From Paracoccaceae bacterium (GTDB lineage Bacteria; Pseudomonadota; Alphaproteobacteria; Rhodobacterales; Rhodobacteraceae): a DNA stretch of 42,526 bases. The notes beneath the pieces were generated by a model, which saw only the letters and a program-made list of their open reading frames with translations, had not been told where the DNA came from and searched no databases. The stretch covers positions 1 through 42,526 of the forward strand of contig JAKITO010000028.1 in assembly GCA_021648025.1 (NCBI GenBank). Reading direction: 5' to 3'. Positions 9,028 to 17,129 of this stretch are shown here, piece after piece. Numbering within the stretch: the stretch's first letter is position 1; the number at the start of each line of letters is the position of its first letter. The position numbers and the translations under genes were made by a program.

Positions 9028-9506
9028 GACCCGCCTGCCCTTTCTTGCGCCACCACCGACTGAATGGCCTCGATGATCGGCTCGTAGCCGGTGCAGCGAC
9101 AGATATTGTCGGATATCGCCTCGATGATCTGATCCCGGTCCGGGGTCGGGTTGTGCTGCAACAGCGCGCGCGCCGCGACGATCATGCCGGGGGTGCAATA
9201 GCCGCATTGCGCCGCGAACCCATCCATGAACGCCTCTTGCAAAGGATCAAGCCTCTCGCCCGACAACCCCGCCAACGTGCCCACATCCGCGCCCGCGACC
9301 GTCTCGGCCAGGGTGATGCAGGACAGCACGGTGCGCCCGTCAATCGTGACCATGCAGGCGCCACAGCCACCCTGCCCGCAGCCATATTTTGGCGTCAGAT
9401 CGCCGACCTTGGCGCGCAGCACCGACAGCAGGTTTTCAGCCTCATCGGCAAAAACCGCGACCTCGGTGCCGTTCAGGCGAAATTCCAAAGGTTTTTTGAC
9501 CATCAT
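9024..9506 (-). CDS. 2Fe-2S subunit of molybdenum hydroxylase (CoxS/XdhC type)
   Basis: 160 residues, the usual size of the small iron-sulfur subunit that carries electrons from molybdenum to FAD. All eight cluster ligands are present. The plant-ferredoxin-type cluster uses Cys43, Cys48, Cys51 and Cys63 (YGCGQGGCGACM). The second cluster uses Cys101, Cys104, Cys136 and Cys138 (QCGYCTPGM, NICRCTGY). A GAGGGG Shine-Dalgarno sequence precedes the double ATG at 9506/9503. It lies between the FAD subunit (7-base gap) and the molybdopterin subunit (ATGA overlap), the order seen in several CoxMSL-like operons. Confidence 0.96.
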   Translation of the reverse strand: MMVKKPLEFRLNGTEVAVFADEAENLLSVLRAKVGDLTPKYGCGQGGCGACMVTIDGRTVLSCITLAETVAGADVGTLAGLSGERLDPLQEAFMDGFAAQCGYCTPGMIVAARALLQHNPTPDRDQIIEAISDNICRCTGYEPIIEAIQSVVAQERAGGS

Positions 9507-9513
9507 GCGCCCC

Positions 9514-10341
9514 TCACATCATCTGTTGCAAAATGCGGCGCAGATGCAGCTGGGCCATCTCGCCGCGATACCACCCGCTTGCCAGCGCATCCGAGCGCGG
9601 CGTCAGCTCGCGCAACACCTCGGCACAGGCGCGGGTAATTGCCGCCTCGCTCAGCGCCGCGCCCTCAAGCGTGCGGGCCACGCCGACCGCAAGACAGGGG
9701 CGGGTTTCAATTCCTCCAAGGGCAATGCGCGCCTTTGCGATACGCCCTGCCGAAACCTCAAGCGACACCGCCAGCGTGACGACCGCAGGGCCGCGCGGAT
9801 TGGTACGCGCCATCTTGTGAAACTGTACCTGCCCCGCCTTCGGGCGCGCCAGATGAACCGCCCGCACCAGTGGCGCACGCGCGTCCGTGCTTTGGCGAAA
9901 CAGTACCTCGATCGGATCGCGGCGCGCCGCACCCGGTCCGGTCCTGCCCCCCGCCAGCGATACCTCGGTCCCCAGCGCCAGCAGCAACACCGCCAGATCG
10001 CCGTAAGGGGCTTTGGCAAACAGATTGCCGCCCAGCGTCGCCATATTGCGGATCGCCGGACCGCCAACGCAAACCGCCGCCGGATGCAGGAACGCCAACC
10101 CTTGCTGTGCCAGAATATCGGCCATGCTCACCCCGGCGCCAATGGTAATCTCGGGGCCGCCAACCGTCATCTTCCGCAACACCGGATCACTGATCCGTAG
10201 CAGCCTACGCAGGGCCACATCGCCGGCATTTACCCGCGGCATCAGGATCGTCCCCCCGCCCAGAACCTGCGCCGTCTTGTCGCCCGCCAGCACCTGCGCG
10301 GCAGCGTCAAGGTCGGCCATGCTCTCTATTTTTACCGGCAT
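9514..10341 (-). CDS. FAD-binding subunit of molybdenum hydroxylase (CoxM type)
   Basis: 275 residues, matching the usual 270-290 of the medium subunit. The FAD-binding motifs are GGGT (28-31, in place of the common AGGTDL) and ATLGGNL (101-107). The C-terminal CO_deh_flav domain is also present. It receives electrons from the 2Fe-2S subunit and passes them to NAD or a quinone-linked acceptor. The reading frame is open further upstream, but ATG 10341 gives the family N-terminus (MPVKIES) and lies 1 base after the previous gene. The first FAD loop is slightly atypical, with GGGTILMP where GGTDLLP is common. Confidence 0.92.
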   Translation of the reverse strand: MPVKIESMADLDAAAQVLAGDKTAQVLGGGTILMPRVNAGDVALRRLLRISDPVLRKMTVGGPEITIGAGVSMADILAQQGLAFLHPAAVCVGGPAIRNMATLGGNLFAKAPYGDLAVLLLALGTEVSLAGGRTGPGAARRDPIEVLFRQSTDARAPLVRAVHLARPKAGQVQFHKMARTNPRGPAVVTLAVSLEVSAGRIAKARIALGGIETRPCLAVGVARTLEGAALSEAAITRACAEVLRELTPRSDALASGWYRGEMAQLHLRRILQQMM

Positions 10342-10342
10342 C

Positions 10343-10777
10343 TCATTCGACCTCTCTGCGAATGGCCTCAAACCCGGCCAGCTGAATATCATCGCCCACA
10401 AGCGCCGCCAGATCGCGGGCCTGCCCCTTGGGCGCACCAAACCGCGCCGTCCATTCCCAAAAACACCAATCGCCATCGGTGACCGGCACAAGGCGCACAT
10501 GCGACACATAGTTGAACAGCGGGATCGGCGTATCCAACAGGCAATAGGCATAGCTGGTGCCAATGTCCGACAGGCTGAGCAACTGCTCGCGCAAAAATGC
10601 GCCATCTTTCAGATGAAACGCCCGCACACAGCCGACCTTGTCACCCGGCAGGCCGCGCTCGACCTTGCTGTCGGTCACCGCGGGGTGCCAGGAATCATGA
10701 CCGTTGAAATCGCGTAGCACCTCCCAGACACGCGCAATGGGTGCGCGCAGGATGGTGCTATTGGCGACCCGGATCAT
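10343..10777 (-). CDS. SRPBCC/CoxG-like protein (copy 2)
   Basis: 144 residues of START/Bet v1-like fold, a hydrophobic-ligand-binding domain. Landmarks are the N-terminal APIARVWEVLRDFNGHDSWHP segment and a conserved WEWTARF strand. CoxG-type members accompany CO dehydrogenase and related enzymes and have been linked to membrane anchoring or quinone handling. Unlike some CoxG proteins, this one has no C-terminal membrane helix. It is clearly paralogous to the preceding gene, sharing the order APxxxVWExxRDFN, WHPAxxDS, DxVGCVRxF and LxPVTDG. The two overlap by ATGA. Its role with the molybdenum enzyme is an inference from position. Confidence 0.85.
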   Translation of the reverse strand: MIRVANSTILRAPIARVWEVLRDFNGHDSWHPAVTDSKVERGLPGDKVGCVRAFHLKDGAFLREQLLSLSDIGTSYAYCLLDTPIPLFNYVSHVRLVPVTDGDWCFWEWTARFGAPKGQARDLAALVGDDIQLAGFEAIRREVE

Positions 10778-11217
10778 CCGGCGCCGCCAAAATGGCGTTT
10801 GAGCGCGTCAAACCCGACCTGAAACACATCCCCGCCAATCCCGGCGACCAGACCCTCTTCGTCTTCTTGCGCGCATTCGAATTCGGCGGACCATTCGGCA
10901 AAAGTCTGAGCGCCATCAGTCACCGGGGTCAACCGCAGCGTGGCGACGTAGTTGGTCAGCGGCATGGGCGATTCCAGAATGATATAGGTGACGGACATGT
11001 CGTAATCCGACAGCGCCACCATCTGCTCGACGATCCGATCGCCGTTTTGCAGATTGAAATCACGTACGCAACCGACCTGATCAGAGTGCTGCCCATCCAA
11101 TATCCGACTATCGCGGATCGCCGGATGCCACCGGGGCAATGCGTTGAAGTCGCGGACCTTTTCCCAGACTTCCGCCGCCGGTGCCGGGATGATGCTGCTG
11201 GTGAAAACACTGGCCAT
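10774..11217 (-). CDS. SRPBCC/CoxG-like protein (copy 1)
   Basis: 147 residues with the same START/Bet v1-like fold as its downstream neighbour. Landmarks are SSIIPAPAAEVWEKVRDFN near the N-terminus, WHPAIRDS, and the LRLTPVTDG and AEWSAEF strands. It has no signal peptide or membrane segment, so it is probably cytoplasmic. ATG 11217 is preceded by a GGGGGG-type ribosome site. It follows the flotillin gene by 11 bases. The tandem pair could bind two ligands or form a heterodimer. A polyketide-cyclase-like catalytic role cannot be excluded, because this superfamily is functionally broad. Confidence 0.85.
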   Translation of the reverse strand: MASVFTSSIIPAPAAEVWEKVRDFNALPRWHPAIRDSRILDGQHSDQVGCVRDFNLQNGDRIVEQMVALSDYDMSVTYIILESPMPLTNYVATLRLTPVTDGAQTFAEWSAEFECAQEDEEGLVAGIGGDVFQVGFDALKRHFGGAG

Positions 11218-11228
11218 CTGCGACCCCC

Positions 11229-13322
11229 CTATTTGTCTTTGCTAGGCGCGCCAGGCGCTTCGGCTTTATCTGAACCGGCTTTATCTGACTCTGCCGATTT
11301 GCTTAGCGTATTGAGATCGCGCGCTTCGCGTACAAGCCCGCCCATCTTGGCCAGACTGCCGCCCTCGATGCCGATCTCAGAAAGCAGGCTGTCGATCATT
11401 GGTGCCTGCACGCGGTACCGCAGGGCGGAATCGATCACCTCGTCGGTGGCGCTTTTGGAACTGCCGCCACCATCCCCGCCCAGACCACCAAGATGCATAA
11501 TCTTGATCTCGTTGATTTTTTCCAAAGGCTTGACCGAGGCCGAGACAATCCCCTCCACATGCTCCAGCATCTTGCGCCGGAAAAGCGACTGGCGTGCCTC
11601 GTCGGTCAGGATGTTTTCCGCCTCGTTGATCAGGCGCTGGGCCTCGGCGGTGACAGCCGCAGTGATCTGGTCGGATTTGGCCTTGATCGTGCGCGCCTCG
11701 GCATCCTTTTCCGCCAAGGTCAGTTCAACCAGGCGGCGGCGGTTGGCCTCTTCGGTGGCGCGCATGGTGCGCACCCCCTCTTCGGCAACAACCACATCCG
11801 CCTGGGCCTTGTCGGCTGCGATCTGCGCCGCGGCCTCTTCCAGTGACTTCTGGTAGACCGCGATGGCCTTGTCCAGTTCGGCCGTCTCTACGCTTTGATC
11901 GCGGGCGATCTCTTGTGCGCGCCGGTCGCGCTCTTGGGTGATGCGTGCCTCGTCCAGCCCGCGTTCGCTGGCGATGCGGGCGCGCTCGACCTCTTCGCGC
12001 GCGACAATCTCGGCCTCGCGCAGCAACCGCTGACGGTCAACCTCAAGCTGCTCAAGACTCTTGCGCCGCTCCAGCCGCGCGGCTTCGATCGCCTGCTCTC
12101 GGGAAATATCCAGAACCTCGCGGGCACGGTCCGATTCAATCCGCTCACTCTCAAGCGCCAAATCCGTCCCGAGTTTCTGCTTTTCCAGCTCCAACCGGGT
12201 TTTCAACTCGGCACTCTCGACCTGTTCATCGCTTTGAATGCGTGCCTCGCGGGTCACGCGATCGGCCTCAATCCGCTGCGTCTCAAGTGCCTGTTGCTGA
12301 TCAATGCGCGCCGCCTCCAACGCCTTGGCTGTGGCGATCTCGGCCTCTTCCACCTCTTTCTGACGTTGCAGTTCAAGTTTGCGCACATCCAGTTCCGATT
12401 GGATCCTGGTCTTGGACAGGGTCTGCTCCTGCGCGATCTGGCTGCACGCAATTTCCTCGGCGGCAGCAATTTCGGCGGTCTTGGTTTCGGCGTCCTTTTG
12501 TGCCCGCTCCTGGGCAATCTGGGCGCGCTGCTCGGCCCGGCGGTTTTCGATATCACGCTCCTGATTCAGGCGGGCCATCTCGCTTTCCAGATCAATTTCA
12601 AGGCTGCGCTTTTCGGTCTCAAGGTTGCGGTTGCGGATCTGGATCGAGGTTTCCTGCTCAATATCATTACGGGTCTTGCGGCGCGCTTCGATCTCTTCGA
12701 TCAGCTTGGTCAGGCCCTCGGCATCAAATCGGTTTGAGGGGTTGAAATACTCCAGCCCCGTCTGGTCGATATCGGTGATCGCCACGGTCTCAAGCTCCAG
12801 CCCGTTTTCCGCCAGCGCCGTATGGGCGCTTTCCTTGACCCGGTTCACATAGGCCGAACGCTGTTCGTGAATTTCCTCAAGGTCCATCGACGCGGCCACC
12901 TCGCGCAGCGCCGACACAAACTTGCCCTGAAGCAGGCTGTGCAATTGTTCCTGCTTCATGGTGCGCTGACCCAGGGTCGATGCGGCAATCGAAACCGCCT
13001 CTTCGGTCTTGCGCACCCGCACGTAGAAATCGGCCATCACATCGACCCGCATCCGATCCTTGGTGATCAGCGCATTTTCCGACGCGCGCACCACCTCAAG
13101 CTGGAGCGTGTTCATGTTTACCGGGGTCACGTTGTGAATGATCGGCCAGACAAAAGCGCCCGCATCAATCACCACTTTTTCGCCCAGGAACCCGGTGCGC
13201 ACAAAGGCGGTTTCTTTGGTTGTGCGCCGGTATAACCAGTTTAAAACCCAATAGAATATGGCGATGACAACAACTGCCAAAATAAGCCACGATACCAACT
13301 GACCGATCAATTGCCCTGACAT
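11229..13322 (-). CDS. Flotillin-like SPFH-domain membrane scaffold protein (YqiK type)
   Basis: 697 residues. A single N-terminal membrane helix (about 10-30, LVSWLILAVVVIAIFYWVLN) is followed by an SPFH/Band-7 domain (about 32-220). A very long Glu/Arg/Ala-rich coiled coil (about 220-570) and a C-terminal segment with a Gly/Ser patch (LGGLGGDGGG) complete it. Flotillins form large oligomeric cages that organise membrane microdomains and assemble or stabilise membrane complexes. At 697 residues it is longer than the roughly 550 of E. coli YqiK, mostly in the coiled coil. No NfeD-type partner lies nearby, although NfeD often accompanies flotillins. It sits 10 bases after the TIM-barrel gene inside the ABC/hydroxylase operon, so it may scaffold that transporter and enzyme. 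That is inference. Confidence 0.9.
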   Translation of the reverse strand: MSGQLIGQLVSWLILAVVVIAIFYWVLNWLYRRTTKETAFVRTGFLGEKVVIDAGAFVWPIIHNVTPVNMNTLQLEVVRASENALITKDRMRVDVMADFYVRVRKTEEAVSIAASTLGQRTMKQEQLHSLLQGKFVSALREVAASMDLEEIHEQRSAYVNRVKESAHTALAENGLELETVAITDIDQTGLEYFNPSNRFDAEGLTKLIEEIEARRKTRNDIEQETSIQIRNRNLETEKRSLEIDLESEMARLNQERDIENRRAEQRAQIAQERAQKDAETKTAEIAAAEEIACSQIAQEQTLSKTRIQSELDVRKLELQRQKEVEEAEIATAKALEAARIDQQQALETQRIEADRVTREARIQSDEQVESAELKTRLELEKQKLGTDLALESERIESDRAREVLDISREQAIEAARLERRKSLEQLEVDRQRLLREAEIVAREEVERARIASERGLDEARITQERDRRAQEIARDQSVETAELDKAIAVYQKSLEEAAAQIAADKAQADVVVAEEGVRTMRATEEANRRRLVELTLAEKDAEARTIKAKSDQITAAVTAEAQRLINEAENILTDEARQSLFRRKMLEHVEGIVSASVKPLEKINEIKIMHLGGLGGDGGGSSKSATDEVIDSALRYRVQAPMIDSLLSEIGIEGGSLAKMGGLVREARDLNTLSKSAESDKAGSDKAEAPGAPSKDK

Positions 13323-13332
13323 GTCTTTCTCC

Positions 13333-14178
13333 CTAACCTGACCGCTTTGTCATAGTGATGTTCTTGAATTCCTGTGTGGTTCTGGTCAGCGCGACCTCGG
13401 TGGGCAGACGCTCCATCGAGCTGGCGCCATAAAACCCGTGGCAATGCCGGGTATGGTGCAAAACATATTCCGCATCCGTCGGCATCGACACCGGCCCGCC
13501 ATGGCACAGCACCAGAATATCCGGGTTGACCGCCAGCGCCGCGGCGGCCCATTCATCGACCAATGTGGCGGCCGTTTCGATATCCGTAACCGTTCCGGCG
13601 CCAATGGCACCGCCCGCCGTCAGCCCCAGATGACAGACGATGATATCGGCACCCACTTCGGCCATCGCGGCGCCGTCCTGCGCACAAAACACATAAGGCG
13701 TGGTCAGAAGGTCACGCGCGGCGGCGCGGCGGATCAGGTCTATCTCTTTGTCATAAGACATGCCGGTTGCTTCCAGATTGGCGCGAAACACCCCGTCGAT
13801 CAAGCCCACGGTGGGAAAGTTCTGCACCCCCGACAGACCCAGCCGGATAATGTCATCCAGCAGCAAATCCATGTCGCGAAACGGGTCGGTGCCGCAGATC
13901 CCGGCCAAAACCGGGGTGTGGCGCACCGCACGCAGGGTTTCACGCGCCATATCCAGCATGATCGCATTGGCATCGCCGTAAGGCATCAGCCCGGCAAGCG
14001 AGCCTTGCCCGGCCATGCGGAAACGCCCCGAATTATAGATGACGATCAGGTCAATCCCGCCGCGTTCCTCGCATTTGGCCGAAAGCCCGGTGCCCGCACC
14101 ACCGCCGATGATCGGCTCGCCCCTGTCACGCATGGCGCGAAATTTACTCATCAGGTCTGATCTGCTGATTCTAGCCAT
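13333..14178 (-). CDS. PEP-hydrolase-like TIM-barrel protein (Tm-1 C-terminal domain type)
   Basis: 281 residues of the PEP_hydrolase (PF09370-type) TIM-barrel family. Recognisable features are GGGAGTGLSAKCEERGGID, LAGICGTDPF and LCHGGP. In plant and fungal Tm-1-like proteins this domain follows a UPF0261/Tm-1 ATP-binding domain in one chain. Here the UPF0261 domain is on the gene immediately upstream, and the two overlap by 8 bases. The frame continues to 14247; ATG 14178 was chosen because it gives the family start (MARISRSDL) and the overlap. The true reaction of the family is poorly defined despite its name. Confidence 0.9.
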   Translation of the reverse strand: MARISRSDLMSKFRAMRDRGEPIIGGGAGTGLSAKCEERGGIDLIVIYNSGRFRMAGQGSLAGLMPYGDANAIMLDMARETLRAVRHTPVLAGICGTDPFRDMDLLLDDIIRLGLSGVQNFPTVGLIDGVFRANLEATGMSYDKEIDLIRRAAARDLLTTPYVFCAQDGAAMAEVGADIIVCHLGLTAGGAIGAGTVTDIETAATLVDEWAAAALAVNPDILVLCHGGPVSMPTDAEYVLHHTRHCHGFYGASSMERLPTEVALTRTTQEFKNITMTKRSG

Positions 14179-16351
14179 GAAACCGGGCCCTTTCCTGTTT
14201 GTTATGGCCGCTGATCTCGGCCAGCGCCTGAACCACCTCTGCGGCAAACTCCGGTGCGTTGATGTGATGTGGGGTGCGGATCAGGCGGCGCTCCGAAGTT
14301 TGCTCCACCTCCTGTTCCAATGCGCCAAACAACGCCTCGTTGGCCCCGGGGTCGTGAAACGGCTGATCCGGTGCATCCAGCGACGAAAGCCCGCCTTCGG
14401 GCAGGAAGAACCGCACCGGCCCCTCCATCCGGTTGAGTTTGGCGGCGATCCACCGGCCAATCCCGGCGCTTTCCCCGGCAGAACTGCGCATCAGGGTAAC
14501 ATTGGCGTTATGCTCAACAAATTTGCGCCCCGAAAAGCGCTCGGGCACCGTGGCACGCGCAGCAAAATTGACCGTATCCAGCGCGCCGCACGCACCGATA
14601 TAAGGCAAGCGAAGGCGCGCAGGCACGTCCAGCCTGCTGTCATCCGCCGCCATGATGCCACCAACGATCAGATCGGCGATCTCGGTGGTGGTCATATCCA
14701 GCAGGGTGGTGATCACGCCCTGCCCGGCCAGGTTCTCCATGCTGCGGCCCCCAGACCCGGTGGCGTGGAACACCAGGCATTCATACTGCGCCTCAAGCGT
14801 GGCCATCAAAGCAGTGATGCACGGCGTGGTGATGCCAAACATGGTCATCCCCAGCACCGGCTTGTCAATGGTGCCCGTCGGCACCGCCTCGCGGATGCGG
14901 TCGCGCACCATACCGCCCAGGGCATTGGCCCCATTGGCCAGAACCTGCCTTGTGATGCGGTTCAGGCCCTGAATATCGGCCACCGCATTGACCATCATGA
15001 TGTCGGACCCGGCCACATAGGCGGCGATATCACCCGCCGCCACAGTCGAGATCATTACCTTGGGCACCCCCACCGGCAATTCGCGCATACCCGGCGTGAC
15101 CAGCGAGGTGCCGCCGCTGCCGCCAGCGGAAATGATGCCCGCGATGTCATTGCGTCGCGAAATCCAGATGCGGAATGCCTCGGCCATGCGGGTTACCGAC
15201 TGGCCCCGGTCGGTGCTGCGCATCGCACCACCCAACCCCGAGGCGGCAATCTCATGCGCCGGAAAGTCGGCGCCCGAGACACCCGCCCCGGTCGACAGAT
15301 CGACACTGCGCACATTCAGCCCCTGCTTGCGCAGGATGTCACGGATGAACAGCAATTCGCGCGCCTTGGTGTCCATGGTCCCGGCCACCAGAACCATCCC
15401 GCCCTGCCCGCGCAACGCATGGGGGCGGATCAGCGATATATCCTTGACCGGGCGCAACGGCGCGGTCGTTACCGGGCGGGCCTTGCGCATGATCTTTGCG
15501 ATTGCGGCCGGTTGCGACCAGCGGGTCGGCACCACAAGGTTGGACATATAGACAAACCCGGTGCCCGCACCTGTGGTGGCGCCTTGCACCGGATCATCCG
15601 GTTGGTCGGCGGTATCGGTATCGTCATGGGCGTGGCGGCCCACCCCCAGCAGGCTTTGTTGCAGGTCGATATCAACGGCAAGGCGGGTGGCATCAATCAG
15701 CCGGTTGATCCGCCCGTTCAACATGATCGCCACCGTATCGGAAACCGAGGTGGCCACGCCGATATTCTGTTCGATCACCAGAATATCCATATCGCCCTGC
15801 GCCGCCAGCGCGATCAGCATCTCGGTGACCATATCGACAACAACCGGGGCCAGCCCCTCGGTCGGTTCATCCATGATCAGCAGTTTCGGGTTCAGCAGCA
15901 GCGCCCGCGCAATCGCCAGCATCTGCTGTTCTCCACCCGAAAGCTGGCCACCGCCATTGTTCTTGCGTTCGCCCAGACGCGGAAACACGTCATAAACCCG
16001 TTCGGGCGACCAGGCCCCGCCGGACCGGTTCAGCATCTGCAAATGTTCATCCACACTCAGCGAGGGCCAAAGACGGCGCCCCTGGGGTACATAGGCCACG
16101 CCCATTCGGGCAATGGCGCCGGAATCGCGCCCCAAAAGCGGCTTACCGGCAAAATTGACCGACCCGGACGCCGCCGGCAGCAGCCCCATTATGGTCTTGC
16201 ACAATGTGGTCTTGCCCATGCCATTGCGCCCGACCACCGACAAAACCCCGCGCGACAAGGTCAGATCGACCCCCTGCAAGGCGTGCGAGGCACCGTAATA
16301 GACATTGAGACCGCGCACATCCAGGGCCGGGGCTGAGGTTTGATCACTCAT
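14171..16351 (-). CDS. LivF-type ABC ATPase fused to Tm-1/UPF0261 domain
   Basis: 726 residues with two joined parts. Residues 1-about 240 are a complete branched-chain-amino-acid-type ABC ATPase (LivF class): Walker A GRNGMGKTT (41-49), signature LSGGE (137-141), Walker B LLIMDEP (157-163) and the switch His-equivalent region LVIEQN. After a linker (about 240-317, acidic and Gly-rich), residues about 318-726 are a UPF0261/Tm-1 ATP-binding domain with AGTMDTKARELLF and FHATGSGGRSME. The Tm-1 domain is normally a separate protein of about 400 residues. No frameshift or stop marks the join. ATG 16351 overlaps the LivG stop by 8 bases. The arrangement ties an enzyme domain physically to the cytoplasmic face of the importer. 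Confidence 0.9.
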   Translation of the reverse strand: MSDQTSAPALDVRGLNVYYGASHALQGVDLTLSRGVLSVVGRNGMGKTTLCKTIMGLLPAASGSVNFAGKPLLGRDSGAIARMGVAYVPQGRRLWPSLSVDEHLQMLNRSGGAWSPERVYDVFPRLGERKNNGGGQLSGGEQQMLAIARALLLNPKLLIMDEPTEGLAPVVVDMVTEMLIALAAQGDMDILVIEQNIGVATSVSDTVAIMLNGRINRLIDATRLAVDIDLQQSLLGVGRHAHDDTDTADQPDDPVQGATTGAGTGFVYMSNLVVPTRWSQPAAIAKIMRKARPVTTAPLRPVKDISLIRPHALRGQGGMVLVAGTMDTKARELLFIRDILRKQGLNVRSVDLSTGAGVSGADFPAHEIAASGLGGAMRSTDRGQSVTRMAEAFRIWISRRNDIAGIISAGGSGGTSLVTPGMRELPVGVPKVMISTVAAGDIAAYVAGSDIMMVNAVADIQGLNRITRQVLANGANALGGMVRDRIREAVPTGTIDKPVLGMTMFGITTPCITALMATLEAQYECLVFHATGSGGRSMENLAGQGVITTLLDMTTTEIADLIVGGIMAADDSRLDVPARLRLPYIGACGALDTVNFAARATVPERFSGRKFVEHNANVTLMRSSAGESAGIGRWIAAKLNRMEGPVRFFLPEGGLSSLDAPDQPFHDPGANEALFGALEQEVEQTSERRLIRTPHHINAPEFAAEVVQALAEISGHNKQERARFHG

Positions 16352-17129
16352 GCCCGCCCCCCAGATACAGCGCCTGCACTTCGGGGTCGTTTTCGATCTC
16401 TTGCGGGGTGCCCTCTTTGAAAATCCGGCCATTGTGCATCATCGTCACCCGGTCAGCGACGCGCAGGGCCACATCCATATCATGTTCGATGATCACATAG
16501 CCCATGTGCTCTGGCAGGCGGTTGAGAATGCTGATCAGCTCTTTGCGTTCGGACGGAGAAAGCCCGGCGGCGGGTTCGTCCAGCAACACAAGGCGCGGAG
16601 CACCTGCAAGTGCCAGCGCGATCTCCAACTGGCGTTGCTGGCCGTATGACAGATCCGAAACCATCACGTCACGCACATTTTCGAGGTTGGCAATGGCGAT
16701 CAACCCATCCGCCGCCTGCACCAATGCGTCACCCGGATGCGGTCGGCGCAGGGAAAACCGCCCGCGCGATACCCCCCGGCAGGCCAGGTAAACATTGTCA
16801 TGCACGCTCAGCCCGTTGAACAGCAACGAAATCTGATAGGTGCGGCGCAGCCCGCGCCGGATCCGCTCGTGGGCGGGAAATTCGGTGACATCCTCGCCAA
16901 AGAACAACACTTTGCCCGCGCTTGGCGGAAAATCCCCGGTGATGCAGTTAAACAGCGTGGTCTTGCCTGCCCCGTTTGACCCCAAAACAGCACGCCGTTC
17001 ACCTGGTTTGATCCGGATATTGATGTCGCTCAAAGCATTGAGCGCACCAAATTGCTTGCTCACGCCTTTCAACTCCAACGCGTATTCGTTGCCAATTTCG
17101 TCACCTTTCTGGGGGGGATCAAGCATCAT
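16344..17129 (-). CDS. LivG-type ABC transporter ATPase
   Basis: 261 residues, the usual length of the LivG class of branched-chain amino acid/amide/urea-type importers. Walker A is GSNGAGKTT (50-58), the signature is LSYGQQRQ and Walker B is LVLLDEP. The C-terminal segment MDVALRVADRVTMMHNG is typical of LivG. It powers import together with the LivF-type fusion and the two permeases next to it. The start is one of two adjacent ATGs (17129 or 17126). The second has better spacing from the AAGGGGG ribosome site. Both lie within the last codons of the LivM-type gene, so translation is coupled. Confidence 0.95.
   Translation of the reverse strand: MMLDPPQKGDEIGNEYALELKGVSKQFGALNALSDINIRIKPGERRAVLGSNGAGKTTLFNCITGDFPPSAGKVLFFGEDVTEFPAHERIRRGLRRTYQISLLFNGLSVHDNVYLACRGVSRGRFSLRRPHPGDALVQAADGLIAIANLENVRDVMVSDLSYGQQRQLEIALALAGAPRLVLLDEPAAGLSPSERKELISILNRLPEHMGYVIIEHDMDVALRVADRVTMMHNGRIFKEGTPQEIENDPEVQALYLGGGHE

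Noticed and set aside
6265..10341. Identification as aerobic CO dehydrogenase (CoxMSL)
   Set aside because: Despite CoxD/E/G-like neighbours, the active-site loop reads AMRGFG, not AYRCSFR, and the enzyme resembles xanthine-type hydroxylases.
14039..16336. A 765-codon plus-strand reading frame
   Set aside because: It is antisense to the ABC/Tm-1 fusion, whose motifs are complete. The frame is His/Arg/Gly-rich with no family motif, typical of mirror frames in GC-rich DNA.
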